Below, in pieces: positions 1 to 10,597 of a stretch of DNA of 64,000 nt; position 1 is the first letter of the stretch; every line of letters starts with the position of its first letter. The DNA comes from Nothophaeocryptopus gaeumannii. Taxonomy: Eukaryota > Ascomycota > Dothideomycetes > Mycosphaerellales > Mycosphaerellaceae. Where the stretch lies: positions 124,001 through 188,000 of the forward strand of contig JASISA010000041.1 in the NCBI GenBank assembly GCA_031771865.1, written 5' to 3'. Both the position numbers and the translations under genes were made by a program. The notes under the pieces were generated by a model that was not told the origin of the DNA, did not search any database, and worked only from the letters and a program-made list of their open reading frames with translations.

Positions 1-1136
1 GTCGTCATGATCAAAGTGCTGGTTGGTGTAGGAATGCCAGAAGTGTAAGGCACAGCACCAGACGACGCGCCGGAGTAGGCGGCGACTGGATTGCTCTCAT
101 TGGGGTTGGCACGGAGAGTGCTGTTGGGGTTCAGCACACTGTCAATGACGTGTACGACTCCACCGGAGATCAAGATATCTGCGGCAATGACACGAGCAGA
201 GTTGACAAAGACTTCGCCATTGTCGATTGTGATGTTGACTGGAGAGCCAGCAGCAGTCTCGATGCTTGTGCCGTTGGAAAGCAGATTGCTATAGGCGCGG
301 GTACCGTTGATGACATGGTACTCGAGGATGGACCTGGCTTGCTCGGTAGTGAGGTTGGCTAGAGCGGAGGCGATGTCGCCGAAAGCCTGATTCGTTGGGG
401 CAAAGATGGTGATGTCGCGTGCAGTGTCGATAGCATCGGTCAAGTTGGTTGCTTGGAGAGCGCCAGCCAAAGCAGTAAGGTTGCCAGCCTCAGCGGTCGC
501 GGATGCGTTAAGTGGGATAGTCAGGACGCTGTCGATAATGTGGACGACGCCGTTTGAAATGGCAATGTCCTGTACATGGGTTAGAATTGTTGATGTGCAT
601 AATGATGAGAAAACGTACAGCACGCGACACATTTGACCGAGCACCGGCCCCAGAGATGATGGAAACACTGCCATTGTTGGAGACAGTTCTGGCACCAACG
701 ACTTGTCCACCAGTCACATTCGCATAGGTCTCATTCGTGAGAAGGGTAGGGACAAAGGTGGGTGTCTCGGTGATGTTCTGCGAGTACACTGTTCCATTGA
801 CGACGTGGTACTGGAGCAATGCCTGGATGTAGCCGGGAACAGCAGCCGCGGCCTGAAGGGTTGGATCGCTCATCAAGGCATTGAGGGCATTGTTGCTCGG
901 TGCGAACACGGTGATGTTCGTGGCATTGGACAAGGTTGAGACGACTGGTAAAAATATGAGATTGTAGCACGGCAAAGCGCGAAGGCTCAAGACTTACGCT
1001 CTGGGTACTGGCCAAGGATAGTGTTGAGGCTGGACAACTCTTGTGTGCTGTTGACGGCGGAGGCGAGGCTAGGCGGTGATTGTGCTGAGGCTACTGCAGC
1101 GGTGGCAGCAGCAGCAAGGAATGACTTGAACTGCAT
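1..1136 (-). CDS. Secreted FAS1 (fasciclin) domain protein, 3' end outside window
   Basis: Three exons on the minus strand: 1136-998, 944-619 and 569 to beyond base 1. The introns (997-945, 53 nt; 618-570, 49 nt) have GTAAGT and GTACGT donors and CAG acceptors, and splicing keeps one open frame. The product starts with a signal peptide (MQFKSFLAAAATAAVASA). Two FAS1 repeats follow. Each has the pattern ITxFAPxNxAF or ITVFAPSNNALNAL, a central YHVxNGT, and an end of GVVHxIDSVL. NxT/S glycosylation sites are frequent. After the second repeat comes a Ser/Thr/Pro/Gly-rich linker, as in GPI-anchored FAS1 proteins, but the C-terminus lies outside the window, so the anchor is inferred. FAS1 proteins act in adhesion and cell-wall organisation. 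The family call is firm; the exact role is unknown. Confidence 0.9.
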
Positions 1137-2812
1137 GATTACTGAGCCTGTACTTTGAGCTGTGCAAAAGTCGGAAGTTCTGGTGATTGAGAAAAGGGCG
1201 TTGCAGACTGATTTCCACCGCCTACTTATTGCTCTCGCCCTCAGTCACGGCGTATCATGTCCGTCCTCTAGTTGACGTGGGCCATGCTGAAGTGGAGCGC
1301 CCCGATTGAGAGTTCTTAGAAGCTTGTACCTACCTGTCGTACGGTCATTCGCCGAAGGTTCGTGCACAGCCTTGACCAGCGCGCCACCCAGGATTGTCAA
1401 TGGCGTGCCGCGGAATCAATTCAGCATCTTTACCCATGGCTCGCTGAAGGGCGATGCCTTTTGTTAATTTGTTTCAGGAGAGTGATACGCATGCAGGCTC
1501 TCGCATTCGACATCATGGATTGGACAGCCTTATCGAGAGCTCCGTTATGGTCGAAGGGTTCCTGGTTGAGCCGACGAACATGTGAAGCCCAGACCAAACG
1601 GTGCGAATAGCTCAGCCTGAATCGCATGGCATGGCTGCATGAGGTGACGTCTTTGATGCAATGTCAGATCTTCACACCCAATGTACCGCGATCCTTCCCC
1701 ACAGATCGCCTTGGTCCGGGCGGGAAGACCAACGCAGACATTCATTCGGATGCCGAGATACGCCTTGGCGATTCTTCTGCCCAGAGCGACTCGAACTGCA
1801 CCCCAAGATGCCTCATTTCTTCCGCGGATTGATGCCACGCTTGTTGTGCAACAGGAGGTGAGAGTAGCATAGAAGGATCCATGCAGCGGCCTAACGCGCC
1901 AGCAAATATGTGCCAAGTCCATGCGGCTGGAGTGGTGATGCAGGTCAAGAGCACATGACCAGTCTAAAGTTCTTTGTGTTCGCGTCTAGGTTTCTGGCGA
2001 AGGAGACGTTTGCGTCTTCTTGGCTAGACCGTTGAAGAGATCAAGGAACATCCTGTGGCAAGCTTGTTATCCATGCACCGCGCAAGCGCTGACGAGGTCA
2101 TGGTCGCATTGAAACTTGATTCTCGCTGTTACGAGCTTCAACTACTCGAGCTTGCGGTTTCTGAATCGCGACCTCATCGTACGGAGGTTCAGCGTTCGGT
2201 GGGGTCCCTGTACACCTCAAGCAACTGGTATGAAAACTCCGAATTGCACGAACAACGGCAGTTTTCGTGAACGAATTCGTCAGCTGTTCGCAGAGGGCTG
2301 CCGCGATCTCATGAGGCTCCCGCATACGATCTGGTGGTGTACTTGGATCCAAGACACGGAGGATTTTGGCCGTGCAGTTGCGTCCCAAGAGGGAATTTGG
2401 CCTGCCTGGATTCCGACCCGTGAAGTAGGTCAATGCATGCTCTGGTCTCTGAGACGACGCCATTATAAAGCATGAGATGGCGAGACGCTGTTTGTCGAGA
2501 GCTTGAATCGCTGTCCGGCTGTACTGTTTGGTCCAATGTCAACTCGTTCTAGCGGCGATGCGGGACGTGGATGGCAGGATCAGGCTGTCATCATCCGGCG
2601 CGGCCATCAGCCATGCCTATGAAGCGCGGGTCTCAGCGCCTCGTCCGCGGTGCGAGACTGCCGCCATATTGATGTTCGATGGCGACGATGATTGCAGAGA
2701 GATGGAGATGGTTTCGAGAACAAGATGAAGTGGTCAAGAGATTGCAAAGATAAGGCATTCATGTGAAGTCGGCCATCGTGGCGATCGGAGTGGACCGAGG
2801 ATAAGGGTTCCG
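1137..2812. other. Intergenic, no supportable gene
   Basis: This holds the promoter of the FAS1 gene (next to 1137) and the left flank of the DNA transposon. Short open frames occur on both strands, but none shows a recognisable domain, signal peptide or consistent splice pattern. A decayed gene on the minus strand between about 1430 and 2460 is possible but cannot be supported. Confidence 0.5.
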
Positions 2813-2844
2813 CCCACGTGACGCACAGCCGCACGAGACGCACA
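2813..2844 (+). repeat. Left terminal inverted repeat of the pogo-type element
   Basis: It begins CCCACGTGACGCACAGCCGC and is the reverse complement of 4757-4788 with two mismatches near its inner end. It is GC-rich, unlike the interior. Confidence 0.85.
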
Positions 2845-3520
2845 CTTTCGTAGATTTTCAGCTATCTTCAGACAACAATATCTCTACACAACATGGACCA
2901 AATTGAGCAAGCGATAGCTGATTTGAATGGTCAAGAAGAGCATAACATTTCTGCTACAGCAAGGACGTATGGTGTCGAGCGCTCTAAGTTATCCAAGCGC
3001 TAGAGAGGCGTTCAGCAATCCAGCTAGTTCAAAGCCGAAGACCAGTCTATTCTTAGCAAACAACAAGAGCGCACACTCGTCGATTATATCAATACCCTTA
3101 CCGAGAGAGGCCTCCCTCCAACGCCTGCAATGCTATCCAATTTCGTATACGATATCGCAAAGAAATACATAGGAAAGAGCTAGGTGCCAAGATTCGTATA
3201 AAAGTAGTTAGGACACATAACTTCTCGGTATTTGCAGCCTATGGATGCTAGCCGTTAGAAAGCAGACAATTGGTACCACTATTCTACATACTTTGAGTTG
3301 CTAAAGAAGAAGATGGCTTAGTATAATATAAAAGAAGGAAATAGCTATAACTTAATATAGATAAAAAGGGCTTCTTAATCGGCTTCCTTATAAAGGCAAA
3401 GAGAATTTTTATAAAGAAGGCTTAGAAGGACAGTAAGCTCTTAGGCAACACTTAAGATGGAAATAGAGAGTAGATTACAGTTATTGCCTATATCTATATA
3501 GACCTTACTATCCTACCTCT

Positions 3521-3570
3521 AGCTAAGTGTTACGGACCGTCTCCAAGCTAGGTGTTACGGACCGTCTCCT
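3521..3570. repeat. 25-bp tandem duplication at the solo-LTR edge
   Basis: Two units, 3521-3545 and 3546-3570, differ at two positions. Each contains AGCTA from the host transposon followed by the LTR terminus TGTTACGGACCGTCTCC. The duplication therefore spans the LTR/host junction and must postdate the LTR insertion. Confidence 0.85.
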
Positions 3571-3872
3571 CGATCACGTGGATTGGCCTAAGAAGCGTCG
3601 AACCTCGGAATGTCTCTCGGTGATCAGAGTCTTGAGAAGTATAACCTTTACTCAGAAGAGTAGTATTGAGTTGAGCACGAAGCTCCTATCTAGCTGATAA
3701 GGAATGTTCTCTATATACTCGCCTTCCTTAGTATTGCTCTGTCTGCTCTGTCTGCTCCGTTGCTCTGCTGAGGGAGCATAGAGAGCACTGAGAGCAATCT
3801 GTAACGGGATCACCCGTTGCAGCTGTGTCTCAGATTGGTTGGCTGTCATGACTCCACGACTTGTCCGTAACA
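3553..3872 (-). repeat. Solo LTR, 320 bp, nested in the pogo-type element
   Basis: On the minus strand it begins TGTTACGGAC (at 3872) and ends GTCCGTAACA (at 3553), the inverted TG...CA ends of an LTR. It contains a TATA-like GTATATAG and has no internal retroelement genes. It is nearly identical (two substitutions seen) to 43997-44308, in the opposite orientation. It is not RIP-mutated although its host transposon is. Flanking 5-mers do not form a clear target-site duplication, partly because of the 25-bp duplication at one edge. Confidence 0.85.
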
Positions 3873-4756
3873 CAACCCTAAAGAAGTACTTACTAAGATT
3901 TATAAGCTAGAAAAGGACGAACAATAATAGTTAAGGCTAGCTATAGGGGATTTATTAACGTCTATACTATTAGTAAGTAACTAGAGAAAACTTAGGAACC
4001 TTCTTAAGAGCGTTGTTAATAAGAGCCTTACTAAAACTTATGCCTACAAGGTGTCTAAGCTTTCTAATAGCCTTATGTTAATTACTACGCAAAATGCTAT
4101 CCTTAAGGCTAAGAATAAGGGCTTTAAGACTACCCTTTTCTACGAGAAGAAGAAGAGGAAGCGTAGTAAGGGTTTATTCGAAGATTTTAGAGCTAAGAAA
4201 AACAATGTAGCTATTTTCTTTTCCCCTATAAAGATTCAGTAGGCAAAGGACTTTCATAAGTAGAAAGAGGACGATAAAGTGAATACTAAGGCTTAAAAAC
4301 AGGTTAAGAAGGAAGAAGTAAAGGCCAAAGCATTTTAGAAGCGTATTGCTATTAAAATGCGTAAAAAGGAAAGGCTAGAAAAGAAGGTAGAGAAGGAAAG
4401 ATAGGTAGCTAAAAAAGCTACTACTAAACTTAGGACAAAAGACGACAAGGTAGTGTCTAACCAACTCTAAGCGGCCCTTTAGCAGTTAACAAAGAAGCTA
4501 AAGAAACGCAAGAAACTTATCGTTGTACTGCTAGTTGCTCTAGACGCTCCTAAAGTAGTATCTAACCAAGGAGCTCCAATTCGGGCTTCAAATAGGTCGA
4601 AGCGTACCATTCGACAACTAGCCCGATTCAAGACATAAAAAGTAGCTTAAATGAAAGCCTGTATCTAGTTCTACAAGATGCTTGAATATTGTAATAATCG
4701 GTTCAGCCGTTGTTGAGTTATATGAGCAGAAAGATATGTGAATAGAAGGATGGATC

Positions 4757-4788
4757 TGTGCGTTACGTGCGGCTGTGCGTCACGTGGG
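4757..4788 (-). repeat. Right terminal inverted repeat of the pogo-type element
   Basis: Inverted copy of 2813-2844 with two mismatches. The outer bases are GTCACGTGGG at 4779-4788. Confidence 0.85.
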
Positions 4789-5197
4789 GGTGACTTCTAC
4801 CGAGCCGAGATAAGCTGGCCGGCAGGTTTCAAAGTTGGACATCCACAGCATACGGAGAGTGCTCTTCACCCACGCACAGCAGAGCCTGCTATCACGAGCT
4901 CCTCTGCGTCAAACTTGACTTACTAAGTCTTGATGCTATCGCATTCAGTATCGATCAGCTTCAAGCTTGCCAAAGCTTACACCGAGTTCAAGAGCTTCGC
5001 TCTCGCTCACTATACCGCTGAGAGCTGACTGTACGCACGCAATCGACACCTCGGCTTCAGCTACTACGCGAGAGCCTGGAGAGGCATCACAGGTAGGCTG
5101 ATCAGACAGCGGTATTCTTTCCTTCACTACTACATTCGCCATCGACCAAAAGGGCCATTGACCCAGCAGCCACCACCACCTCATCAAGCACACGATC
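4789..5197. other. Intergenic, promoter side of the methyltransferase gene
   Basis: This 409-bp stretch lies between the transposon and the methyltransferase start. No gene is supported. The last bases before the ATG are C/A-rich, as is usual for fungal leaders. Confidence 0.4.
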
Positions 5198-5983
5198 ATG
5201 GCCTCAGACGTCCAACCAGACCAATACAACGCCATAGCCTCCTCCTACGATTCCATCGAAAAACTCCCCCACTCCCACCTCTCCCAAGAACTCGTCCTTC
5301 ACGCCCTCGGCCCCGACCTCACCAACAAAGTCATCCTCGACCTAGGAGGCGGCAGCGGCCTACACGCCCGAAACGCTCTTACCCGAGGAGCGAAACGCGT
5401 CGATAACGTCGACATCTCCCCAGACATGCTACGAAACTGCGACAAAGCCGAGATCGCCGCAGGGAGGAAACCAGGCGATAAAGTGAAATGTTTCGTGGGA
5501 GACGTGACGAAACCTCTCTCAGAGCAGCAGATCGACCTACCAGATACAGGAAACTACGATATAATCCTCATGCTCTGGACATTCGACCACGCGACTTCCA
5601 ATGCAGAGTTGAAGGCCATGTGGTCCAATGTCGGCCAGCAATGCCGATCAGGAGGAAAAGTAATCATCATCCGCTCCGGTAATCCGTGGATTCGAATTTC
5701 CGCTGCCTCGAAATACGGTGTGGAACTTTCAGATTTTAAAGAAATATCTGGACCGGGTTGTAGATATACATATACAGTCGCTGGTGCATTTTCTGCTGAA
5801 GGGACCAATATGGAAGCGAATTGGGATTTGGAGAAGGCGAGGGAATTGGCGAGAGGTGTTGGGTTTGAAGGGTTGGAGGTTGTGCCGGTGGAGGAGATGC
5901 CTGCTGTTAAAGAGAGTCCAGAGTACTGGAAAGAGTTCGTGGAGCAGCCTGGGTATACATGCGTTGTCGGTATCAAAAGATGA
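5198..5983 (+). CDS. Class I SAM-dependent methyltransferase
   Basis: Single exon, 261 aa, ATG in a C/A-rich context. The N-terminus (YNAIASSYDSIEKLPHSHL) is typical of small-molecule methyltransferases. Motif I, the SAM-binding glycine loop, is VILDLGGGSGLHAR at about residues 46-59. The acidic residue of motif II is in VDNVDISPDML, and a later VGDVTKP carries the next acidic site. The post-motif strand is YDIILMLWTFDHA, then GGKVIIIRSGNP. There is no signal peptide or membrane segment, so it is probably cytosolic. The acceptor substrate cannot be told from sequence, and no biosynthetic cluster surrounds it. It converges on the GT69 gene (367 bp between stops). Confidence 0.85.
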   Translation: MASDVQPDQYNAIASSYDSIEKLPHSHLSQELVLHALGPDLTNKVILDLGGGSGLHARNALTRGAKRVDNVDISPDMLRNCDKAEIAAGRKPGDKVKCFVGDVTKPLSEQQIDLPDTGNYDIILMLWTFDHATSNAELKAMWSNVGQQCRSGGKVIIIRSGNPWIRISAASKYGVELSDFKEISGPGCRYTYTVAGAFSAEGTNMEANWDLEKARELARGVGFEGLEVVPVEEMPAVKESPEYWKEFVEQPGYTCVVGIKR

Positions 5984-6349
5984 CAGCTTCAGAAGGGGTT
6001 GGAAGAGAAGAAAAAATCGAGACAGAGGGATGAACAAAGTCAAGAAACTTTTCCATGACATTTATCTAAACTCTGCATAGATTACCCTTCCATGTCCGTC
6101 CATCCACAGTCCCAGCCCGACGCCTTCGCTATGATTGATGGGAAGTTATGACATCCTCTTAACGAGCATATTTGAGTACACAAGACAAAACATAATGGAA
6201 AACTGGCCATATCCCAGCACTTGGGTATGGCATATCAAACGCCTTCCACGCATCTGCTACCCGAGCAATGCATATGATGATGATTTTTTCGTGTCCGCTG
6301 ACATCCGCTGGAACGCTGTACAAAGAAACAAGCAAAGCTTTGTTGTTGA

Positions 6350-8086
6350 TCAGTCCGAGTTGATCATGCCGGTTCTGAGTTCGCTGGGCAATTTCGCTGA
6401 CGCCCACTTACCCTCGCCGGCGGCCGGATGCTCGTTGATGTACAAGAGCTTTCGACTACCGCAGAACCCGCCTGGGAGGGCCGTTCGATGGACCTGCTGG
6501 AATTGCCCGTGTAGGCCGGTCTGAGTCTTCATGATCCCAGTCCGCAATGCTTCGAGACTGTCTTCATCCCATCTCCAGACCCAATCTGCCACTTCCTCGC
6601 CCGGCTGCTGAAACTGTCGTGGATTATACGACGGCCGTTCAGCTACCCAGTTGATCATGGATTGGATGGGGGTGTAGAGTCTTTCGAAGCGCTTGGTAAA
6701 GTGAAGCCACGGCAGGACTGCGGGCGAATAAGCCACGCGGATGTATGGGTTCATGTAGATTCCAGTCTCGTCGATGGCCAGCGAAGACGGCTCCATAGCG
6801 GACAGGTCCGCATTGATCAGGCAGCATTCTGAGGCATCCCAGTACATATCCGTCTCGGAACGAAAGCGAAGTGATGTCGAATTGACGTTCGCTAATCGTA
6901 CATCACGTAGATCTGGAGAGCGTGGGTCCTGATGATAGCTGACACGGGCAGCCTGTGCTTTTGGAGAAGTTGGAGAGAACGTCTCGACCTCATCTTGTCC
7001 AGTTTGCAAGTGCATCTGGAACCATTTGGCCTCGTACGCCACCATTCCGCCCCAGCAACTCCTCACTCTCACGGCATCTTTCTGCATTAGCACGTCTTGC
7101 CTGCTCTCAGCCTTTCCGGCGCCAGAGAACCAAGGATAGAATGGGACTCCCATATCATAACCTTCCAGATCCCGAGTTGCGAAGGTGTCGTAAAATTTGA
7201 ACGGATTGATGAAATCGACCGCACAGGCAGCTCGGTACTGCGTCACGCCAGTTCTTTCATCGACATTCGTGGAGAAGAGAAGATTCGCAGCGTCGATTGG
7301 GTCGAAAACAACATCGTTAAGGTAGAGGAGTTTGTCGAATTGGGTATTGTATGCAGCCGAACTTTTGTTCTCCAGGGGCCGAAGGACTTTGTTGCGAACG
7401 TCGGATAAGAACGCCATGCGCTTCAGTCGCTGTGTTCCGTCTGGCATCGACACGTGAGGGTAGTTGTGCAAATCCAGCGATTCAGTCACGATCTCCTTTT
7501 GGCAAGTAACATTCTTGGAGAAAGCATCCAAGGCGGCCTGCGCCTTGGTGTCCGGGTCATTTTCGTAAATGCTCAGGAACACATTCTGTGGTCCCAGTAT
7601 GTTGATAAGGTGCAGCACGGATTGTCCCCACTCGCCTGACATCAGCTCGCCCTCATGATCGTACAGGCTAGCCGCGATGAACACTTTCTCATTTCTCACA
7701 TTTGCGTTCTGTCCCAAATCTTGCACTCGATGTCGAAGCTCCAGATATCGTAAGGGCGGGTGCGCGTATGAGGGGAAAAATATTCCGCAAAGCACGACCA
7801 GCGAGAGGAGGATGTATGGCAGGAGTGCGATGAGTTGGGCAACTCGACAGAAGAGCGACCGTCGTCGTCTCGGCGGATGAAGGGCGAGCAGTGTCGAGGC
7901 CGGAACTCCCTGCCTGTTCTTTGTCCTCCACCATTTTGGCCGTACTGTTGTCACAAGAACGTTGAGAGCATTATCTTCTTCGAAATCCTCCAGCTCGTAC
8001 CGCTCCACCTCCCCCTCCTCTTCAACACTCCCTGAATGCAACTGCTGCAGTAGAGCCTCCTCCTCTGTGCGGTCTCTGCCTTCCAT
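6350..8086 (-). CDS. GT69-family (CMT1/CAP59-type) glycosyltransferase
   Basis: Type II membrane protein of 578 aa if unspliced. I chose the ATG at 8086 (MEGRDRTEEEALLQ); the open frame extends upstream but has no fungal-like start context. An acidic cytosolic tail is followed by an Arg-rich stop, one membrane segment (residues about 84-105, LIALLPYILLSLVVLCGIFF), and a lumenal catalytic domain. Family hallmarks are KVFIAASLYDHEG, NVFLSIYENDPDT, FDKLLYLNDVVFDP, SCWGGM, WDASECCLINADL and IYMNPYIRVAY. Family members (Cryptococcus Cmt1, Cap59) are alpha-1,3-mannosyltransferase-type enzymes of capsule and glycan synthesis in the Golgi. A strong GTAAGT donor near 6416 and a TTTGTACAG acceptor near 6318 suggest a possible last intron, which would replace the final 22 or so residues. 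Confidence 0.85.
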   Translation of the reverse strand: MEGRDRTEEEALLQQLHSGSVEEEGEVERYELEDFEEDNALNVLVTTVRPKWWRTKNRQGVPASTLLALHPPRRRRSLFCRVAQLIALLPYILLSLVVLCGIFFPSYAHPPLRYLELRHRVQDLGQNANVRNEKVFIAASLYDHEGELMSGEWGQSVLHLINILGPQNVFLSIYENDPDTKAQAALDAFSKNVTCQKEIVTESLDLHNYPHVSMPDGTQRLKRMAFLSDVRNKVLRPLENKSSAAYNTQFDKLLYLNDVVFDPIDAANLLFSTNVDERTGVTQYRAACAVDFINPFKFYDTFATRDLEGYDMGVPFYPWFSGAGKAESRQDVLMQKDAVRVRSCWGGMVAYEAKWFQMHLQTGQDEVETFSPTSPKAQAARVSYHQDPRSPDLRDVRLANVNSTSLRFRSETDMYWDASECCLINADLSAMEPSSLAIDETGIYMNPYIRVAYSPAVLPWLHFTKRFERLYTPIQSMINWVAERPSYNPRQFQQPGEEVADWVWRWDEDSLEALRTGIMKTQTGLHGQFQQVHRTALPGGFCGSRKLLYINEHPAAGEGKWASAKLPSELRTGMINSD

Positions 8087-9403
8087 AATGGTTATTGGGG
8101 CAAGCCAGCAAGCAAGCCGAACCGTATAACCTTCACCGTCGCCAGCATGCAACCCTCGGGTGTCGTCGGCGGCGGAAAAGGAGGATCGCGTGCTCGATGC
8201 GAGCGATGCGGGCGATGTGGAGCGTCGCTTAATGTATCGTAGTCTATGCCGAGAGAGCAACCGAAATGCAGAGAGCGTAAGAAGTAGTAGTTGTAGCAGA
8301 AGAAAAGAAAACTCAAGGCTGGCTTTTGGTCAAGCAGCCCCGACCGTACGCGTTACATGAATTGGGGCGTATTGTGTGAGGACAGCAGGAGGATGGAGGC
8401 TGTGCTCTCGAGCCCGTTCGGGAACCCTTCTACAACCCAAGCTTCGAGCCAAGCCTTGTTAGTGCCGTATGCTATTCATCACTATAGCTGTCACTATTAA
8501 ACATCCACTTTTGCCCGCAATACGCGGCTCTCCCCACTCGAACTACATCCCAGATATCATTCTTGTGACTTCGTTCTAATGGTTACCCTTACAGCCCGCT
8601 TGTCCCTGGACCTTCCCGTCTGGAGTTTGCGCCACGCGAGACGCTTGTCTTTGGCTGGAGCCGATCCAAACTCCTGGAAGGTAAGCCAATTTGCAATTGA
8701 ATTCGATCTACAGAACCTCCTCAACAGATGACCGTGTGTATCATGAGCATGAGACAAGGCAGACGACTGCACCATACAGCACTTCTTCACGAGTCCATCA
8801 CACAACCACAGCAACCTGTGTACCTGTCCTCCTGTCACTGCATGCTGCGAGTGTCATGCGCAGCAAGCTGCGCTGCAAAGCCTGCGATCTGCACCACCAA
8901 CCTCGTCCCCTCGCGTCCAGTGACCAATTGAGCTTCCATTGCGCCGCTACATCGTCACGCCGTGCAGCAGTGTAGGGTCAAACTCGGCGTCGTTTGCTTC
9001 ACCTGGAGGATCTGTACGAAGTACGACGGTGTCACCATCACCTCAAGCCGAGTGCTTCATGCCCTGCTCGACCAGCGAACGTCGCACGTGTGCCAATGAT
9101 TGAACAGCCGATAGCTGATAACCCGGTCAAAGACTATGTGTTACAGAATGTCTTCACCAGGCCATGCCTTGCAAACATCTCTGCCGCCGGAAGACTTCAC
9201 GATTTGCGATACGAAGTACGGGAAAGATGATGCTTTAGCGTGAAAGTAAATGGTCCTGCAGGAAGCCATCTATTTCCCTGCCGACCAACGCACAAACTGC
9301 CGGAGACAGTGTAGATCGCAAAACGAAGTTTGTTCTGTTGCCTATTTCTCCGTCCACGACGGCACAGCAGCAGAAGGAATGCCGCTCACATGCATTCATC
9401 CTT
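8087..9403. other. Intergenic, no supportable gene
   Basis: Contains the promoter of the GT69 gene (8087 onward) and the 3' region of the NFKBIL1-like gene. Short open frames on both strands lack domains or fungal gene structure. Confidence 0.4.
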
Positions 9404-10597
9404 CTATCGTGCACCGCCTGCTTGCTTGCGTAGGTCTTCGAGAAAAGCATCCACCACTTGAAACACACCAGTCACGATCTTCATCGTACCCTCGTCGACT
9501 TCTCCTCGGAAGCGTTGCTGGATCTTGTCGGGATGCCATTTGACACGCTCTGCCTTCAGCACTTGCTCCTTTGTGGGGCCATCTTGTTCGAGAGGAATAT
9601 GCCGCATGAAGTCTTCGATATTTGCCTTGATGACAGGCTTCGACTGTAAGACCGGCCAGGGTATACGTTTGGATGGCTCCGCGATTTCCACGCCGCTAGA
9701 CTCATTGCCGCGAGTAGTCAGCAGATCTTGCTTGAGCTTGTCCCAAGCATCCAGATAAGCCTTCCAGGCATGACGATACTCCGCCTGCCGCGAGTGTGCA
9801 CTTGCCGACCGCTTCGAAGCACCCCCTGTCTTGTTCTCGAAGTCGAATACGTACTCATAGTCGTCTTCGCGATCCAGCCCTGCGAACTTCCTCGCGCCGG
9901 TGTTTTGAGCCTTCTCCCATGCTGCCCTCTGTTTCCGGCGGATGAATTCCTCCCTCTGCCTGGCCCTCTCTTCCTCTTCCTCTTTTCGCTGTTTCACCTT
10001 CCGCTCTCGCTCCAGCACAATGTGCGGATTCTTCTTCTCCCACATCTTGGTCTGCACATGTGCTGCATATTCTTCATCATTCATTTGCTCCATCTCGCCC
10101 TTCTCATTCTGGACCGTCGGTCTCTCGTAGACGTGAATGGGCTGACTGTAGACGCTTTCCCAATACGCTGCACCCTCATCGTCTGCGAGTGCATCGAAGA
10201 GTGACTCTCGAAAGGCGGCATTCGAATTGGCGTGACCATCGCCATTTGGGTCTGTAGGCTCGCGCGGGAAAGGGTGCGCGCCCTCGTCTTCTTCGTGTTG
10301 TCGTTCCTCACGTCTATGCTTGTGACGCCGATGGCGATCGCTGTCTTTCGACGAGCGATGTCTGCGCTTTCTCGGATCTGCCGTGCCTGACTTGAATCGG
10401 AACCTCAAAGAGCCGCTTTCGCTGTGCTCCGAATGATGGCGGTGTCGACGCCCATCTTCAGCCGCTTCATTATCCCACTCATTGTGTTTGTCAATCTCAT
10501 CCTGGAGACTAGCCAGTATAGCATCGTGGTCTATGTCCTGCTCTTGACTCTTCAACCCAGCCTTCACTTGCCTCTTGCTTTCTTCAATGGACGGCAT
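9404..10597 (-). CDS. NFKBIL1-like protein, charged, J-domain-like C-terminus
   Basis: Single exon, 397 aa, ATG at 10597. The first half is very polar, with Arg/His/Ser-rich tracts (residues about 45-105). A middle segment has WESVYSQPIHVYERP and then a long Lys/Glu/Arg coiled-coil-like stretch (residues about 180-225). The C-terminal third has SKRIPWPVLQSKPVI and a final block with VKWHPDKIQQRF, then VTGVFQVVDAFLEDLRKQ. This final HPDK-containing block resembles the conserved C-terminus of NF-kappa-B-inhibitor-like protein 1, which I recall as associated with RNA processing in animals and plants. The ankyrin repeats of the human protein are not visible. The start lies 426 bp from the divergent ICMT start. 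Function in fungi is not established. Confidence 0.6.
   Translation of the reverse strand: MPSIEESKRQVKAGLKSQEQDIDHDAILASLQDEIDKHNEWDNEAAEDGRRHRHHSEHSESGSLRFRFKSGTADPRKRRHRSSKDSDRHRRHKHRREERQHEEDEGAHPFPREPTDPNGDGHANSNAAFRESLFDALADDEGAAYWESVYSQPIHVYERPTVQNEKGEMEQMNDEEYAAHVQTKMWEKKNPHIVLERERKVKQRKEEEEERARQREEFIRRKQRAAWEKAQNTGARKFAGLDREDDYEYVFDFENKTGGASKRSASAHSRQAEYRHAWKAYLDAWDKLKQDLLTTRGNESSGVEIAEPSKRIPWPVLQSKPVIKANIEDFMRHIPLEQDGPTKEQVLKAERVKWHPDKIQQRFRGEVDEGTMKIVTGVFQVVDAFLEDLRKQAGGAR

Larger units (their letters stand above)
2893..4638 (+). pseudogene. Pogo-type transposase, degraded by RIP and split by an LTR
   Basis: The frame opens with ATG at 2893 and encodes an N-terminal psq-like helix-turn-helix typical of fungal pogo transposases (MDQIEQAIADLNGQ start, SATARTYGVERSKLSKR recognition helix), then a CENP-B-like part (ERTLVDYINTLTERGLPPTP, IAKKYIGKS). 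A DDE-region fragment is visible near 3440-3500 (DGNRE followed by TVIA). After the solo LTR the C-terminal part resumes: the segment around 4050-4240 (LITTQNAILKAKNKGFKTTL, then EKKKRKRSK) and a Lys-rich tail to a TAA at 4636-4638. In-frame stops are mostly TAG, in line with C-to-T changes. The protein cannot be functional. Confidence 0.85.
2813..4788 (+). mobile_element. Pogo/Fot-type (Tc1-mariner superfamily) DNA transposon, RIP-inactivated
   Basis: The element is bounded by 32-bp terminal inverted repeats (2813-2844 and 4757-4788) that match at 30 of 32 positions. Between them lies a degraded transposase reading frame (2893-4638), interrupted by a nested solo LTR at 3553-3872. Without the LTR and the adjacent 25-bp duplication the element is about 1.63 kb, a usual size for compact fungal pogo elements. 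The interior is strongly AT-rich, with many TAG stops where Gln or Trp is expected, as RIP produces, while the TIRs remain GC-rich. No TA target duplication is obvious directly outside the TIRs, so the exact termini may differ by a few bases. Confidence 0.85.

Noticed and set aside
4051..4242. Separate small Lys-rich gene
   Set aside because: It is the C-terminal part of the degraded pogo transposase and continues in the same frame on both sides.
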